DNA of 64,000 bases from an uncultured Acidocella sp. (GTDB taxonomy: Bacteria > Pseudomonadota > Alphaproteobacteria > Acetobacterales > Acetobacteraceae), in contig NZ_CAMIIE010000003.1 in the NCBI RefSeq assembly GCF_946222605.1, positions 40,962 through 104,961 on the forward strand, given 5' to 3'. The stretch's first letter is position 1. Every line of letters starts with the position of its first letter. The notes under the pieces were generated by a model, which made no database searches, was not told where the DNA came from, and worked only from the letters and a program-made list of their open reading frames with translations. Made by a program: the position numbers and the translations under genes. This document shows, piece by piece, positions 33,821 through 42,578 of this stretch.

Positions 33821-34235
33821 GCGCCTGCTATCCCATTCCCTGTTGTGTCTGCTCTATGTGCTTTTCACAGCGCGAGCCGGTGTTCGCTACCATTATTTCC
33901 CTTTCAGTGTCATGATTCGGAAGGGGATAGAGGCTCCCGACCAATCCAAGCGGAGCGCCATGCTCGCACCTGTCAAGGTCCAGTGCTCGCCGTGCTCACC
34001 ATGCTCGCCGCTTAGATGCGGCTGCGCGTGGCTCCGCGCGGCTGCGCGCTTCCCTTGACAGCCGCTCCGCGTGGCGCACCATGAGCATGTAGGCCGGGGC
34101 GGAAAAACGGCGCTCTAACCGAACAGAAAAACTTAAGTTTTAGCTGTGACCCGTAGAATTGGGGGCTTTATCGGGGGCTTCAATAAAAATCAAATCCATT
34201 AAAAGCATTATAATTCAATTCACTAAATTATATAA
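33821..34235. other. Intergenic end of the element with a long inverted repeat
   Basis: No gene is supported in these 415 bases. CTGTCAAGG (33970-33978) and CCTTGACAG (34053-34061) form a perfect 9-bp inverted repeat with GCGGAGCG/CGCTCCGC just outside it, and the interval holds two copies of GCGGCTGCGCG. Beyond 34090 the sequence is AT-rich up to attR. Confidence 0.5.
34160..34182 (+). repeat. Right GGGGGC double repeat inside the element end
   Basis: TGGGGGCTTTATCGGGGGCT plus TC matches the left-end repeat at 18791-18813 in order, spacing and orientation. It lies about 55 bases inside attR. Confidence 0.45.
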
Positions 34236-34252
34236 TTCGATTCCCGCTACCC
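34236..34252 (+). repeat. attR core (displaced tRNA-Gly 3' end)
   Basis: Exact copy of the 17-base tRNA end at 18656-18672. Immediately after it the copy reads TCCAG where the functional tRNA has GCTCCAG, so two acceptor-stem bases are lost; this is consistent with the original tRNA end drifting once displaced by integration. Confidence 0.85.
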
Positions 34253-34450
34253 TCCAGTTTCCCATCCAGCGACGCCCGCCGATGGTTGAAAAGCCCCTGA
34301 AATTCCTGTATTTTTCGGCCGTCACTGATTATCCGTGACGGCGATGCGGCAGGCCGAAGCCCATGCGCTTGTCGCCCCGCCATCGTCCCCGCCCCTCTCC
34401 GGCGCCCTGCCGCCACCCACGATCACCCCTGACGCCTGGACCCACCGCCC

Positions 34451-35707
34451 ATGAACCAGCCCACCGCCATCCAAGCCACCATCCGCGAGACGATCAGCCG
34501 GATTTTGACGCGGGTGAACGCCCTCTCCGCCGGTGGTCCGGGCTGGACCCGCCCTTCCTATAGCGATCTGGAATCCAGCGCCCACGCCGTGATCGAGGAG
34601 GAGGCGCTGCATCTCGGGCTGGAGGTCTCGCGCGATGCAGCCGGCAATCTTTTCGCCCGGCTGCGGGGCAGCGACCCGGCCGCGACCCCGCTTTATGTCG
34701 GCTCGCATCTGGATACGGTGAGCCAGGGCGGCGCTTATGACGGCCAGGCCGGCGTTGCCGCCGCCATGGCGCTCGCCGCCTGCTTCCACGCCACCGGCAC
34801 CCGCCCGAAGATGGATTTCGTCGTCACCGTCACCCGCGCGGAAGAGAGCGTCTGGTTTCCCGCCTCCTATATCGGCTCGCGCGGGGCGCTGGGGCGGCTG
34901 ACGCGCCAGGACATGGAGGTAACGCGCGCCGATACCGGGCAGAGCCTGGCCGAGCATATGCGCGCCCAGGGCTACGACCCGGAGGCGGCGCTGGCGCGGA
35001 CGCCGCCGCCCCCGGCGCAATTCCTGGAATTCCATATCGAGCAGGGGCCGGTCCTGCACAGCGCCGGCGAGGCTTACGGGCTGGTCACCGCGATTCGCGG
35101 CGGGCTGCGCTACCGTAACGCGCGCATCGATGGCATCTGGGCGCATTCCGGCGGCGCCCCGCGGGACGGGCGCGCGGATGCGGTGATCGCCTTCGCCGAC
35201 CTGGCGTTGGCGATGGAGCGGGTCTGGGACGAGATGCTGGCGCAGGGCCATGACCTGACCGTGACCTTCGGCCGGGTGGACGCCGCCAGCCCGGTTCATG
35301 CCATGGCCAAGGTGGCGGGGACGCTGGAATTCTGCGTCGATCTGCGCTCCGAAAACAATGCCACGCTGGATGAGGCGGAGCAGCGGCTGCGCGCGGAGAT
35401 CGCCCGCATCGAACGCGCCCGGCCCGGCATAGGCTTCCAGCTCGGCGCGCAAAGCCGCAGCCAGCCGGCGCAGCTTTCCGAGGCGATGGTGGCGCTGGCG
35501 GCCGCCGGCGCGGCGCGGCTGGGCCATATCCCCCGGCGCATGCGCGCCGGCGGCGGCCACGATGCCGCGGCCTTCGCGATGGCCGGCTGGCAGAGCACGA
35601 TGATTTTCATCCGCAACTGGAATGGCAGCCATAATCCGGATGAAGGCATGGACGAGGCGGATCTGGCGCTGGCGGTGGAGGCGATCTGGGCGGCGCTGAC
35701 CCCGTAA
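34451..35707 (+). CDS. Hydantoinase/carbamoylase family amidase (M20)
   Basis: A 418-residue zinc amidohydrolase of the N-carbamoyl-amino-acid hydrolase/allantoate amidohydrolase group. Metal-binding blocks are GSHLDTVSQGGAYDGQAGV, RAEESVWFPASYIGS and FLEFHIEQGPVL, with C-terminal MRAGGGHDAAAFA and NWNGSHNPDEGM. Such enzymes release ammonia and carbon dioxide from carbamoylated amines in purine or pyrimidine nitrogen salvage. It is the first complete chromosomal gene right of the element. Substrate (allantoate, carbamoyl-amino acid or beta-ureidopropionate) is not decidable. Confidence 0.9.
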   Translation: MNQPTAIQATIRETISRILTRVNALSAGGPGWTRPSYSDLESSAHAVIEEEALHLGLEVSRDAAGNLFARLRGSDPAATPLYVGSHLDTVSQGGAYDGQAGVAAAMALAACFHATGTRPKMDFVVTVTRAEESVWFPASYIGSRGALGRLTRQDMEVTRADTGQSLAEHMRAQGYDPEAALARTPPPPAQFLEFHIEQGPVLHSAGEAYGLVTAIRGGLRYRNARIDGIWAHSGGAPRDGRADAVIAFADLALAMERVWDEMLAQGHDLTVTFGRVDAASPVHAMAKVAGTLEFCVDLRSENNATLDEAEQRLRAEIARIERARPGIGFQLGAQSRSQPAQLSEAMVALAAAGAARLGHIPRRMRAGGGHDAAAFAMAGWQSTMIFIRNWNGSHNPDEGMDEADLALAVEAIWAALTP

Positions 35708-35741
35708 AAGGCGATTTGGAAAATTTGCAAAAGTTTTTGCC

Positions 35742-35763
35742 GCCGCTTTTGAAAAAAAGCGGC
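35742..35763. terminator. Hairpin downstream of the amidase gene
   Basis: GCCGCTTTT and AAAAGCGGC form a 9-bp stem with a GAAA loop, preceded by a second small palindrome around GCAAAAGTTTTTGC. It lies about 35 bases after the amidase stop. The T run is inside the stem, so activity is only probable. Confidence 0.4.
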
Positions 35764-35959
35764 CAAAAACCTCCCGGCGCTCGCACCGAAATTCGAAACG
35801 CCCGAAAACTCCCTGGTTTTTCATGGCGTTTTTGAAAATGATCGCCATTCGAAACAGTAAATTACGAAGCTGTAAGGCATCGCTTTTCGAAATTTTTTAT
35901 TAACTCTTTCTGCGCATCATCCTTGCCACTTTCAACTTCGCCAAGGATGGAAACCGTTC

Positions 35960-36493
35960 ATGGAACTCCAGACTTCCACGCCCTGGGGGCAGCGGCACGC
36001 CCCACCCCATCCGGTGGAAACCGGCTCCTATCTATCCCGCCGCACGCTGCTGCGCATTCCCGGGCAGCCATTCCGGCATCCATGCCGCATCACCGATTGT
36101 TCGGTTGAGGGCTACCGCGCCGTCATCCTCTCACCGCGTCCGGATGCCGGGCGGCATTTCTCCACCGGCCAGGAGGTGGAACTGGAACATGCCGATGGCT
36201 GGCGCCGCATGGTCGGCGTGCGCTGGGTGAACGGCAATGTGCTCGGCCTGGAAATCCTCAACCCGGTCACCCGAATCATCATCCCCCGCGAAAATGGCGA
36301 GCCCGAGCCGCATGATTGCGATCTGCTGGGCGTTCATGGGGAGCTGTTCCGCGTCACCATTCCCGATGAGCCGAGCCTGTGCGACCAGTTCGGCCTGGAA
36401 CTGCCGAATGGCGAAACCTTGCAGGTGCGGGTGCGCTGGGCCATGCAGGGTGAAATCTGCCTGCAACCGGTGCGGCCAAACTGGCGGCTGTGA
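35960..36493 (+). CDS. PilZ-like domain protein
   Basis: A 177-residue protein whose first half resembles a PilZ domain, the cyclic di-GMP binding fold: RRTLLRIPGQPFRHPCRITD followed by CSVEGYRAVIL supplies the RxxxR and D-x-S-x-x-G type motifs, with the second residue of the arginine pair replaced. The ATG at 35960 begins MELQTSTPWGQRH. The C-terminal half repeats a similar beta-rich pattern (LGVHGELFRVTIPDEPSLC). It stands alone between an amidase and hrpB, so the process it controls is unknown. The preceding 250 bases contain AT-rich sequence and no gene. Confidence 0.6.
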   Translation: MELQTSTPWGQRHAPPHPVETGSYLSRRTLLRIPGQPFRHPCRITDCSVEGYRAVILSPRPDAGRHFSTGQEVELEHADGWRRMVGVRWVNGNVLGLEILNPVTRIIIPRENGEPEPHDCDLLGVHGELFRVTIPDEPSLCDQFGLELPNGETLQVRVRWAMQGEICLQPVRPNWRL

Positions 36494-36582
36494 GGCGCCG
36501 GCGTCCCCAAGCTTGCGCAGGCTGACGGGCTTGGGCGGTGCGGAGCGGCCACCTTGTGCGGCCGAAATGAGCTGCTGACACC

Positions 36583-38979
36583 TTATCCGCGCCAGGGCTC
36601 CTCCGGCCAGTCATGCTTGGGATAGCGCCCGCGCATATCGCGCCTGGCATCCGCCCAGCCGCCGCGCCAGAAGCCGGCGAGGTCGGCGGTGATGGCGATC
36701 GGCCGTTGCGCCGGGGAGAGCAGCGCCAGCTGCAAGGGGATTTTGCCCCCGGCCAGTTTCGGCGTCGCATCCGTGCCGTAGAACACATGCGCCCGCGCGG
36801 CGGCGACGGGGAGCGGGCCGGAATAATCGATCCGCACCCGGCCATGTTTGAGGCTAAGTTCGGCGGGCAATTCCTTGTCCAGGCGCGCGGCCTGCTCATG
36901 GCTCATCAGCCCGCGCAGCAGATGATAGAGGTCCAGGTTTTTGGCCTCCCTCAGCGTCGTCATCCCGGCGAGATAGGGGGCCAGCCAATCCTGCACGGTG
37001 GCGGCCAGCGCGGCGCGGGAGAGGTCCGGGTAGGTGTCGTCCACCCCACGCATCACCGCGACGCGGGCGCAGAGATTTTCCGCCGCCTCGGTCCAGTCCA
37101 GCTGCTCCAGCCGGGTGGAGAGCGCCTGCGCCAAAGCCGCCTGGATTTCCTCGGGGTTCGGCGCCGCCGCGCGGTCGCGCAGCACCAGATTGCCCAGCCG
37201 CACCCGCTCGCGTACCGAGACATTATTGCTCACCGGGTCGAACCCGGTCTCGCGCGTGGTCTTGCAGCGGGCGCGCAGGAAGTCCGGCAGATTATCGGCA
37301 TCCAGCGCCGCGCCGAGGCGGATTTTCGCGCCCTTGCCGTCCAGCGCCGCCACCGCCAGCAGCCGGTTGCGGGCCAGCGGGTCGGCGGCCGGGAGATTGC
37401 CGGCGCCACCGCCTGAGAGGCGGTAAGAGCCATCCGCCCCGCGCGCCTGGGCGATGCGGTCCGGAAACCCGGCGGCGACCACCGGCCCCGGCGCGCCGAA
37501 GCCCGGCATCGCCCCCAGCCCCAGCCGGTTGCGGTAGATTTTCGCGGCCTGGCGCACGCGCGAGAGGATGGCGCGATCGCCCTCACCCCGCCCGGCCAGC
37601 ACATCCAGCCGGAGCTGTAGATCCGCACTGGCGGTCTGGGCGAGGAAATCGCGCTCTTCCAGAATCGCGGCGATGTCGGCGGCCAAGGCGCGGGTGGGTT
37701 TGTCGGGGGCGGCCAGCATCATCGCGGCGAGGCGCGGTTCGGCGCGCAGCCGCGCCATCTCCCGGCCCAAAGCCGTGATCCTGCCCGCCTCATCCAGCGC
37801 CCCCAGCTGCGCCAGCAGCGCCTGCGCGGCCTTCAGCGCGCCTTCGGGCGGGGCGTCCGGGAAGGGCAGATCGCCCGGCGCCTCGCCCCAGGCGGCGCAG
37901 GCCAGCGCCAGGCCGGAAAGCTCGGCGGCGAAGATTTCCGGGCGGTCGAAGGGCGGCAGGCCGCGGTTCAGCGCTTCCGACCAGAGCCTGATCGCCACAC
38001 CCGGCCCCAGCCGCCCGGCACGCCCGGCGCGTTGCGCGGCGGCGGCGCGCGAGATGCGCTGGGTGGTCAGGCGGGTCAGGCCGGAACTGGTGTCCAGCAC
38101 CGGGGCGCGGCGATAGCCGCCATCGATGACGATGCGCACGCCGGGCACGGTGAGCGAGGTTTCGGCGATGGAGGTGGAGAGCACCACACGGCGCTCCTCA
38201 TGCTGGCGCAGCGCCTTGTCCTGCGCCTCGCGCGAGAGATCCCCATGCAGCGGCAGCACCAGAGCCGGGCAACGCTCCAGCGCCTGCGCGGTGCGGCGGA
38301 TTTCGGCCATGCCGGGCAGGAAGACGAGAATATCGCCGGGATGCGCCAGCAGCGCCTCGCGCACCGCCTTCGCCGCCGCCTCCGGCAGGTCGCGCGGGGA
38401 CATGATGTCGCGCTTGGCGTGGATCACCTCCACCGGGAACATCTTGCCCTCGCTGGTGATCACCGGTGCTGCCAGCAAGGCGGAGAGCTTTTCCGCCTCG
38501 GCGGTGGCGGACATCGCCAGGATGCGCAGCTCCGGGCGCAGGCCGCGCTGCAGATCGCGCACCAAAGCCAGGGCGAGATCGGCCTCCAGGCTGCGCTCAT
38601 GCACCTCGTCGAAAATCACCAGCCCGATGCCCTCAAGTCCGGGGTCGGAGAGCAGGCGGGAGGTGAGCAGCCCTTCGGTGATCACCTCGATGCGGGTTTT
38701 CGGGCCGACCGCACTTTCCAGCCGGGTGCGGAAACCCACGGTCTCACCGGCGACCTCGCCCAGCAGCTCGGCCATGCGCATCGCCGCGGCGCGGGCGGCG
38801 AGGCGGCGCGGCTCCAGCAGCAGGATCTTGCCGCCCATGCCCGCCTCCAGCGCCGCCAGCGGCACCGTGGTGGTTTTGCCCGCCCCTGGCGGGGCCACCA
38901 GCACGGCATTGCCGCCCGGCTGGCCCAGCGCATGCAGCAGGGCGGGCAGGGCTTCGGCGACGGGCAGATCGGTCATCAT
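36583..38979 (-). CDS. hrpB: ATP-dependent RNA helicase HrpB
   Basis: A 798-residue DEAH-box helicase. Motif I is APPGAGKTTTVPLAALE, motif II is IFDEVHERSLEADLAL, motif III is AMSATAEAEKL, and motif VI is AQRAGRAGRLGPGVAIRLW, followed by the HrpB-specific C-terminal domain ending in YPKHDWPEEPW. Adjacent ATG codons at 38979 and 38976 start MTDLPVAEALP; the frame stays open to 39027 into the divergent gene. HrpB is a common but poorly understood cytoplasmic helicase. It is transcribed away from the DsbD-like gene, with about 46 bases between starts. Confidence 0.95.
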   Translation of the reverse strand: MMTDLPVAEALPALLHALGQPGGNAVLVAPPGAGKTTTVPLAALEAGMGGKILLLEPRRLAARAAAMRMAELLGEVAGETVGFRTRLESAVGPKTRIEVITEGLLTSRLLSDPGLEGIGLVIFDEVHERSLEADLALALVRDLQRGLRPELRILAMSATAEAEKLSALLAAPVITSEGKMFPVEVIHAKRDIMSPRDLPEAAAKAVREALLAHPGDILVFLPGMAEIRRTAQALERCPALVLPLHGDLSREAQDKALRQHEERRVVLSTSIAETSLTVPGVRIVIDGGYRRAPVLDTSSGLTRLTTQRISRAAAAQRAGRAGRLGPGVAIRLWSEALNRGLPPFDRPEIFAAELSGLALACAAWGEAPGDLPFPDAPPEGALKAAQALLAQLGALDEAGRITALGREMARLRAEPRLAAMMLAAPDKPTRALAADIAAILEERDFLAQTASADLQLRLDVLAGRGEGDRAILSRVRQAAKIYRNRLGLGAMPGFGAPGPVVAAGFPDRIAQARGADGSYRLSGGGAGNLPAADPLARNRLLAVAALDGKGAKIRLGAALDADNLPDFLRARCKTTRETGFDPVSNNVSVRERVRLGNLVLRDRAAAPNPEEIQAALAQALSTRLEQLDWTEAAENLCARVAVMRGVDDTYPDLSRAALAATVQDWLAPYLAGMTTLREAKNLDLYHLLRGLMSHEQAARLDKELPAELSLKHGRVRIDYSGPLPVAAARAHVFYGTDATPKLAGGKIPLQLALLSPAQRPIAITADLAGFWRGGWADARRDMRGRYPKHDWPEEPWRG

Positions 38980-39025
38980 CGCGCCCGGATAGCAGAGAGC
39001 GCGCGCCCATGCGATATTCCCGGCC

Positions 39026-40915
39026 ATGCGCTGCCTTGCCCTGCTCGTCTTGCTGTTCCTGCCGCATTTCGCCCTGGCGGCGAGCAGCGCGCCCTATGTG
39101 ACGCCGCGCGATCAGGTGCGGCTGGTCTCCGCCGCCAACAGCGCCGCCGACGGCACGCTGCGCCTGGCGCTGCAATTCAAACTGGCACCTGGCTGGCATA
39201 TTTACTGGAAAAACCCCGGCGATGCCGGCTTTCCCCCTGCCATCAGCGCCGCCGCGCCGGTGACGCTGAGCCCCCTCGATTATCCCCCGCCGGATTATTT
39301 CCTGCAGGACGGGATCGCCGCCTATGTGCTCTCGGGCGAGGCGCTGCTGCCCTTCACCGCCAGCGGGATCAGCGGCGACAGCCTCACCGTGAACGCGCGC
39401 TGGCTGGTCTGTTCCGATATCTGCGTGCCCGAACATGCCAGCTTCACCCTGTCTCTGGCAGGCGGGCCCTCCGCCGAGGCCGGGCTGTTTCCCGCCGCCC
39501 CCAGCATCGTTGCCTCTCCCTATAAGGCAACGCTGACGCCGGATGGTACGCTGCGTCTGGACGGGGTGGGGGCGCAGCAGGTGAAATCCGCGCATTTCTT
39601 CCCCGACTCGGCCAGCGCCCTGGTGAATAGCGCGCCGCAAAATCTGAGTTTCGGCGCGCATGATCTGAGGCTGCGGCTGAAACTCGCCGGCCCCGCCCCG
39701 GCGCGGCTGACCGGCCTGCTGGAACTCACCGACCCGAGCGGGCGGATGCAGGCGCTCGCCATCGCCACCACGCCAGCGCCGCCGCAATCCCACGCCCCCT
39801 GGTGGCTGCTGGCGCTGGCGGGCGGGCTGATTTTGAATCTGATGCCCTGCGTGTTCCCGGTGCTGGCGATGAAGGCCGCCGCCTTTGCCCGCATGGGCGG
39901 CGCCGCGCACGCGCATATCCGGCGCGAGGCGCTGGGTTATACGCTCGGCGTGCTGGGCTCCATGGCCGTGCTGGGCGGGGTGCTGCTGGGGTTGCGCGCC
40001 GCCGGGGTGGCGGCGTTCTGGGGGTTTCAGTTCCAGTCGCCGGTTTTCGTCGCTCTGGCGGCCTGGGTGATCCTGGCGGCGGGGCTGAGCATGGCCGGGC
40101 TGTTCCATCTCTCGATGCCGGGCTTCATCGGCCGGCTGCCGGCGCAGCATAGCGTGCTCACCGGGCTGCTGGCGGTGCTGGTGGCCACACCCTGCACCGC
40201 GCCCTTCATGGGCGCGGCCATCGCCGCCGCGCTGGCGATGCCGGCACTCCCCGCCATCGGGCTATTCCTGGCGCTGGGGCTGGGGCTGGCGCTGCCGATC
40301 CTGATCCTCGCTTTCGTCCCGGCCCTGGCCACTGCCCTGCCCCGCCCCGGGCGCTGGATGGCATGGGTGCAGAAACTCCTCTCCATCCCGATGTTCGCCA
40401 CCTGCCTCTGGCTGGGCTGGGTGCTGTTCCGCCAATCCGGCCCGCTGGGTCTGGCGCTGCTGGGGCTGGGCGCGCTGCTGCTGGGGTTCAGCCTGGCGCG
40501 CAAGCCGGTTTTCGCGCTGCTGGCGCTGGTGCTGCTGCCCCTCCTGCCCAGCGCCCCGGCCGGCGCCAAGCTCACTTTGCCCGGCGCCCAGCCTTACAGC
40601 GCGGCGCTGCTGGCGCGGCTGCGGGCGCAGCACCGGCCGGTCTTCATCGACCTGACCGCCGCCTGGTGCATCACCTGCCAGGTGAATGAGCGCACCACGC
40701 TGGAAGCGGCACCGGTGCGGGATCTGTTCAAGGCCAAGCATGTCGCGCTGCTGGTGGGGGACTGGACCAACCGCGACCCGGCCATCACCGCCCTGCTGGC
40801 AGCCAGCCACCATGCCGGGGTGCCGCTCTATCTCTATTATCCGCCCGGCGGCGCGGCGGCGGTTTTGCCGCAAATCCTCACCCCCGGCATCGTGAAAGAC
40901 GCGCTGCAAGGTTAA
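39026..40915 (+). CDS. DsbD/ScsB-like thiol:disulfide interchange protein
   Basis: A 629-residue inner-membrane reductant conduit. A signal peptide (MRCLALLVLLFLPHFALAAS) leads to a periplasmic domain with WHIYWKNPGDAGFPP and a CSDICVPEH pair. The membrane domain has the two reactive cysteines in NLMPCVFPVLAMK and VATPCTAPFMGAA. The C-terminal thioredoxin-like domain has the CxxC of FIDLTAAWCITCQVN. Electrons would pass from cytoplasmic thioredoxin to periplasmic thiols, supporting disulfide repair or cytochrome c maturation. The N-terminal domain arrangement is closer to ScsB than to enteric DsbD. Confidence 0.9.
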   Translation: MRCLALLVLLFLPHFALAASSAPYVTPRDQVRLVSAANSAADGTLRLALQFKLAPGWHIYWKNPGDAGFPPAISAAAPVTLSPLDYPPPDYFLQDGIAAYVLSGEALLPFTASGISGDSLTVNARWLVCSDICVPEHASFTLSLAGGPSAEAGLFPAAPSIVASPYKATLTPDGTLRLDGVGAQQVKSAHFFPDSASALVNSAPQNLSFGAHDLRLRLKLAGPAPARLTGLLELTDPSGRMQALAIATTPAPPQSHAPWWLLALAGGLILNLMPCVFPVLAMKAAAFARMGGAAHAHIRREALGYTLGVLGSMAVLGGVLLGLRAAGVAAFWGFQFQSPVFVALAAWVILAAGLSMAGLFHLSMPGFIGRLPAQHSVLTGLLAVLVATPCTAPFMGAAIAAALAMPALPAIGLFLALGLGLALPILILAFVPALATALPRPGRWMAWVQKLLSIPMFATCLWLGWVLFRQSGPLGLALLGLGALLLGFSLARKPVFALLALVLLPLLPSAPAGAKLTLPGAQPYSAALLARLRAQHRPVFIDLTAAWCITCQVNERTTLEAAPVRDLFKAKHVALLVGDWTNRDPAITALLAASHHAGVPLYLYYPPGGAAAVLPQILTPGIVKDALQG

Positions 40916-40997
40916 AAAACCTTTACGGCCATTGCGCCTGGGCCCAATCCGCGCAAAATTCGGTTACGATAAAATGACAGGCGTCAAGGACTTGAGG

Positions 40998-41657
40998 ATG
41001 CAGGATGTCTCCGGCGCGGCGCTGTCCGGCCCGCGCGCGAAACTGGATGCTGACAGCATCAAAGCCACCTATTCACGCTACGCGAAATCCTATGACAGCT
41101 GGTTCGGGCTGATCTCCAGGGCGGCGCGCAATGCGGCCGTGGCAGCGGTGAACGCCGCCCCCGGCGCGAAGGTGCTGGAGGTTGGGGTGGGCACCGGGCT
41201 GGCGCTGCCGCTCTACAGCCCGGCCAAGCGCATCACCGGCATCGATCTTTCCCACGACATGCTGAACATCGCCCGCGACCGCGTGGCCGAGATGGGGCTG
41301 CGCCATGTCGAGGCGCTGGAAGAGATGGACGCGCAGGCGACCAGCTTCGAGGATGGCAGCTTCGACGTCGCGGTAGCGATGTTCGTCGCCTCCGTGGTGC
41401 CGGACCCCCGCGCCCTGGTGGCGGAGCTGCGCCGGGTGGTGAAGCCGGGCGGGCGGATTTTGTTCGTCAACCATTTCGCCCGCGAGTCGGGGCCGATCTG
41501 GTGGATCGAGCGGGCGATGGCCCCGGCCTCCAAGCCGCTGGGCTGGCATCCGGATTTCCGGCTGGACCATATGTTCGCCGCCTCCGACCTCGCCCAGGCG
41601 CGGATCACGGATATGCGGCCGATCGGGCTGTTCCGGCTGGTGGAGCTGGTGCGCTAA
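40998..41657 (+). CDS. PmtA-like SAM methyltransferase
   Basis: A 219-residue class I methyltransferase that resembles the Rhodobacter-type phosphatidylethanolamine N-methyltransferase (PmtA). It begins with a YSRYAKSYDSWFG helix, has motif I VLEVGVGTGLALPLY, the acidic GIDLSHDMLN and LVAELRRVVKPGGRILFVNH. Start at ATG 40998 is preferred because AAGGA lies seven bases upstream; ATG 40974 lacks a ribosome site. If the call is right, it makes mono- to trimethylated PE (phosphatidylcholine). UbiE-like quinone methylation is the main alternative. Confidence 0.75.
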   Translation: MQDVSGAALSGPRAKLDADSIKATYSRYAKSYDSWFGLISRAARNAAVAAVNAAPGAKVLEVGVGTGLALPLYSPAKRITGIDLSHDMLNIARDRVAEMGLRHVEALEEMDAQATSFEDGSFDVAVAMFVASVVPDPRALVAELRRVVKPGGRILFVNHFARESGPIWWIERAMAPASKPLGWHPDFRLDHMFAASDLAQARITDMRPIGLFRLVELVR

Positions 41658-41662
41658 CCGCC

Positions 41663-42046
41663 ATGCGCGGCATCATCCTGGCGGCCGGCCTGCTGCTGGC
41701 CGGCCCGGCCCTGGCGCAGAATTGCGCCGATCCGCAGACGCAGACGGATATGAATATCTGCTCCTACCGGGATTTCCAGAAGGCGGATGCGGCGCTGAAT
41801 GCCAGCTACCGGGCATTGCTGGGCAAAATCTCGCCGGCCGGCCAGACGAAGCTGCGCCAGGCCGAGCGCGACTGGGTATCCTACCGCGACGCGCAATGCG
41901 GCTTCGAGACGATGGGCACGCAAGGCGGGACCATCCATCCGCTGGTGCGCAACCAATGCGAGACGGCGCTGACCGAGGCGCAGACCAAGCGGTTGGAGGC
42001 GCAGCTGCACTGCCAGGAGGGCGATGTCAGCTGCGGCGGCCAGTAA
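41663..42046 (+). CDS. Exported LprI-type (DUF1311) protein
   Basis: A 127-residue secreted protein with signal peptide MRGIILAAGLLLAGPALAQ and a four-cysteine domain. The sequence NCADPQTQTDMNICSYRDFQ, then LNASYRALLG and RQAERDWVSYRDAQC, is the lysozyme-inhibitor LprI pattern. Family members are periplasmic, and some inhibit lysozyme. The start lies five bases after the methyltransferase stop, so the two are probably one transcript. Repeat copy A begins immediately after its stop. Confidence 0.85.
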   Translation: MRGIILAAGLLLAGPALAQNCADPQTQTDMNICSYRDFQKADAALNASYRALLGKISPAGQTKLRQAERDWVSYRDAQCGFETMGTQGGTIHPLVRNQCETALTEAQTKRLEAQLHCQEGDVSCGGQ

Positions 42047-42049
42047 AGC

Positions 42050-42153
42050 TAGAGCAATATGTGTTTAGGTTGACGCGCCAGCGTCAAAATAAACACATGA
42101 AATTGCTCGCTAAAACAAAATTTAGAGCATCAAGCTAAAAGCTTGATGCTCTA
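42050..42153 (+). repeat. CTAG-bounded hairpin repeat, copy A
   Basis: Begins CTAGAGCAATATGTG. Module 1 folds into stacked inverted repeats GAGCAAT/ATTGCTC, TGTGTTTA/TAAACACA and TTGACGC/GCGTCAA around GCCA. Module 2 is TAGAGCATCAAGCT-AAA-AGCTTGATGCTCTA, a perfect 14-bp stem. It fills the space between two convergent genes, and its final CTA is the complement of the usg stop codon TAG. Confidence 0.9.
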
Positions 42154-42408
42154 ATGCAGCGTCAGCAGCTGGGCGTTGCGCCAGCCGGCGGGCTTGATCA
42201 GCTCCGCCTGGCCGACGCGGACCGAATGCAGCTTGCCATCCAGATTGGCGGCCCAGAAATCCAGGAATTTGTGCAAGGCGGGGAATTTCGGCGCGAGATC
42301 GAGCTCCTGCCAGATATAGCTCTGCAACAGGCCCGGATGGTCCGGCAGATGATAGAGGATCTCGGCGGTGGTCAGGCGGTAGTCGCGCATCTGCAAGGCA
42401 AGGGACAT
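42151..42408 (-). CDS. Usg family protein
   Basis: An 85-residue protein matching alphaproteobacterial Usg, known from the trp region: DYRLTTAEILYHLPDHPGLL, then YIWQELDLAPKFP and GKLHSVRVGQAELIKPA. Its function is unknown. ATG 42408 has GAGAGAG eight bases upstream; a GTG at 42417 is in frame but less well spaced. Its TAG stop consists of the last bases of repeat copy A on the opposite strand. The gene is divergent from groES, sharing a 269-base upstream region. Confidence 0.88.
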   Translation of the reverse strand: MSLALQMRDYRLTTAEILYHLPDHPGLLQSYIWQELDLAPKFPALHKFLDFWAANLDGKLHSVRVGQAELIKPAGWRNAQLLTLH

Positions 42409-42547
42409 GCTTGGCACTCTCTCTTGAAGTCAGTGTTGGCAATCCCCGGGGTTTCACCAGACTGCCACACACAACCCCCTGCTGTGCAACTATAATCTTC
42501 AACGAAACCAGCAACTTGGCACTCAAAACCGGGAAGTGCTGCCGTTC

Positions 42548-42577
42548 TTGACTTCACCGGGCCGCCCGGGCTACATC
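42548..42577 (+). promoter_or_regulatory. Predicted groESL promoter
   Basis: TTGACT (42548-42553) and TACATC (42572-42577) with an 18-base spacer. Transcription would start inside or next to the CIRCE operator. Confidence 0.5.
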
Positions 42578-42578
42578 T

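Larger units (their letters stand above)
18656..34252 (+). mobile_element. Integrative mobilizable element in tRNA-Gly(CCC)
   Basis: About 15.6 kb flanked by 17-bp direct repeats of the tRNA 3' end. The integrase lies next to attL, followed by an excisionase-like gene, a putative relaxosome protein, a TraD/TrwB-type coupling protein and a TrwC/TraA-type relaxase; no VirB-like mating-pair genes are present, so transfer would need a helper system. Cargo at the right end is an HTH-ImmA protein with an unknown partner and a restriction-methylase fusion. Several genes (20041-21030, 27329-29025) are markedly richer in A+T than the chromosome on either side, consistent with acquisition. Confidence 0.88.

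Noticed and set aside
33813..34058. 81-residue plus-strand frame at the right end of the element
   Set aside because: Lies over the inverted repeat, Cys- and Arg-rich and without a start signal.
34236..34258. Second tRNA-Gly gene
   Set aside because: Only the T-arm and 3' acceptor portion is present; no D arm or anticodon arm precedes it, so it is the attR fragment.
34322..35848. 508-residue minus-strand frame opposite the amidase
   Set aside because: Antisense shadow of a clear M20 amidase.
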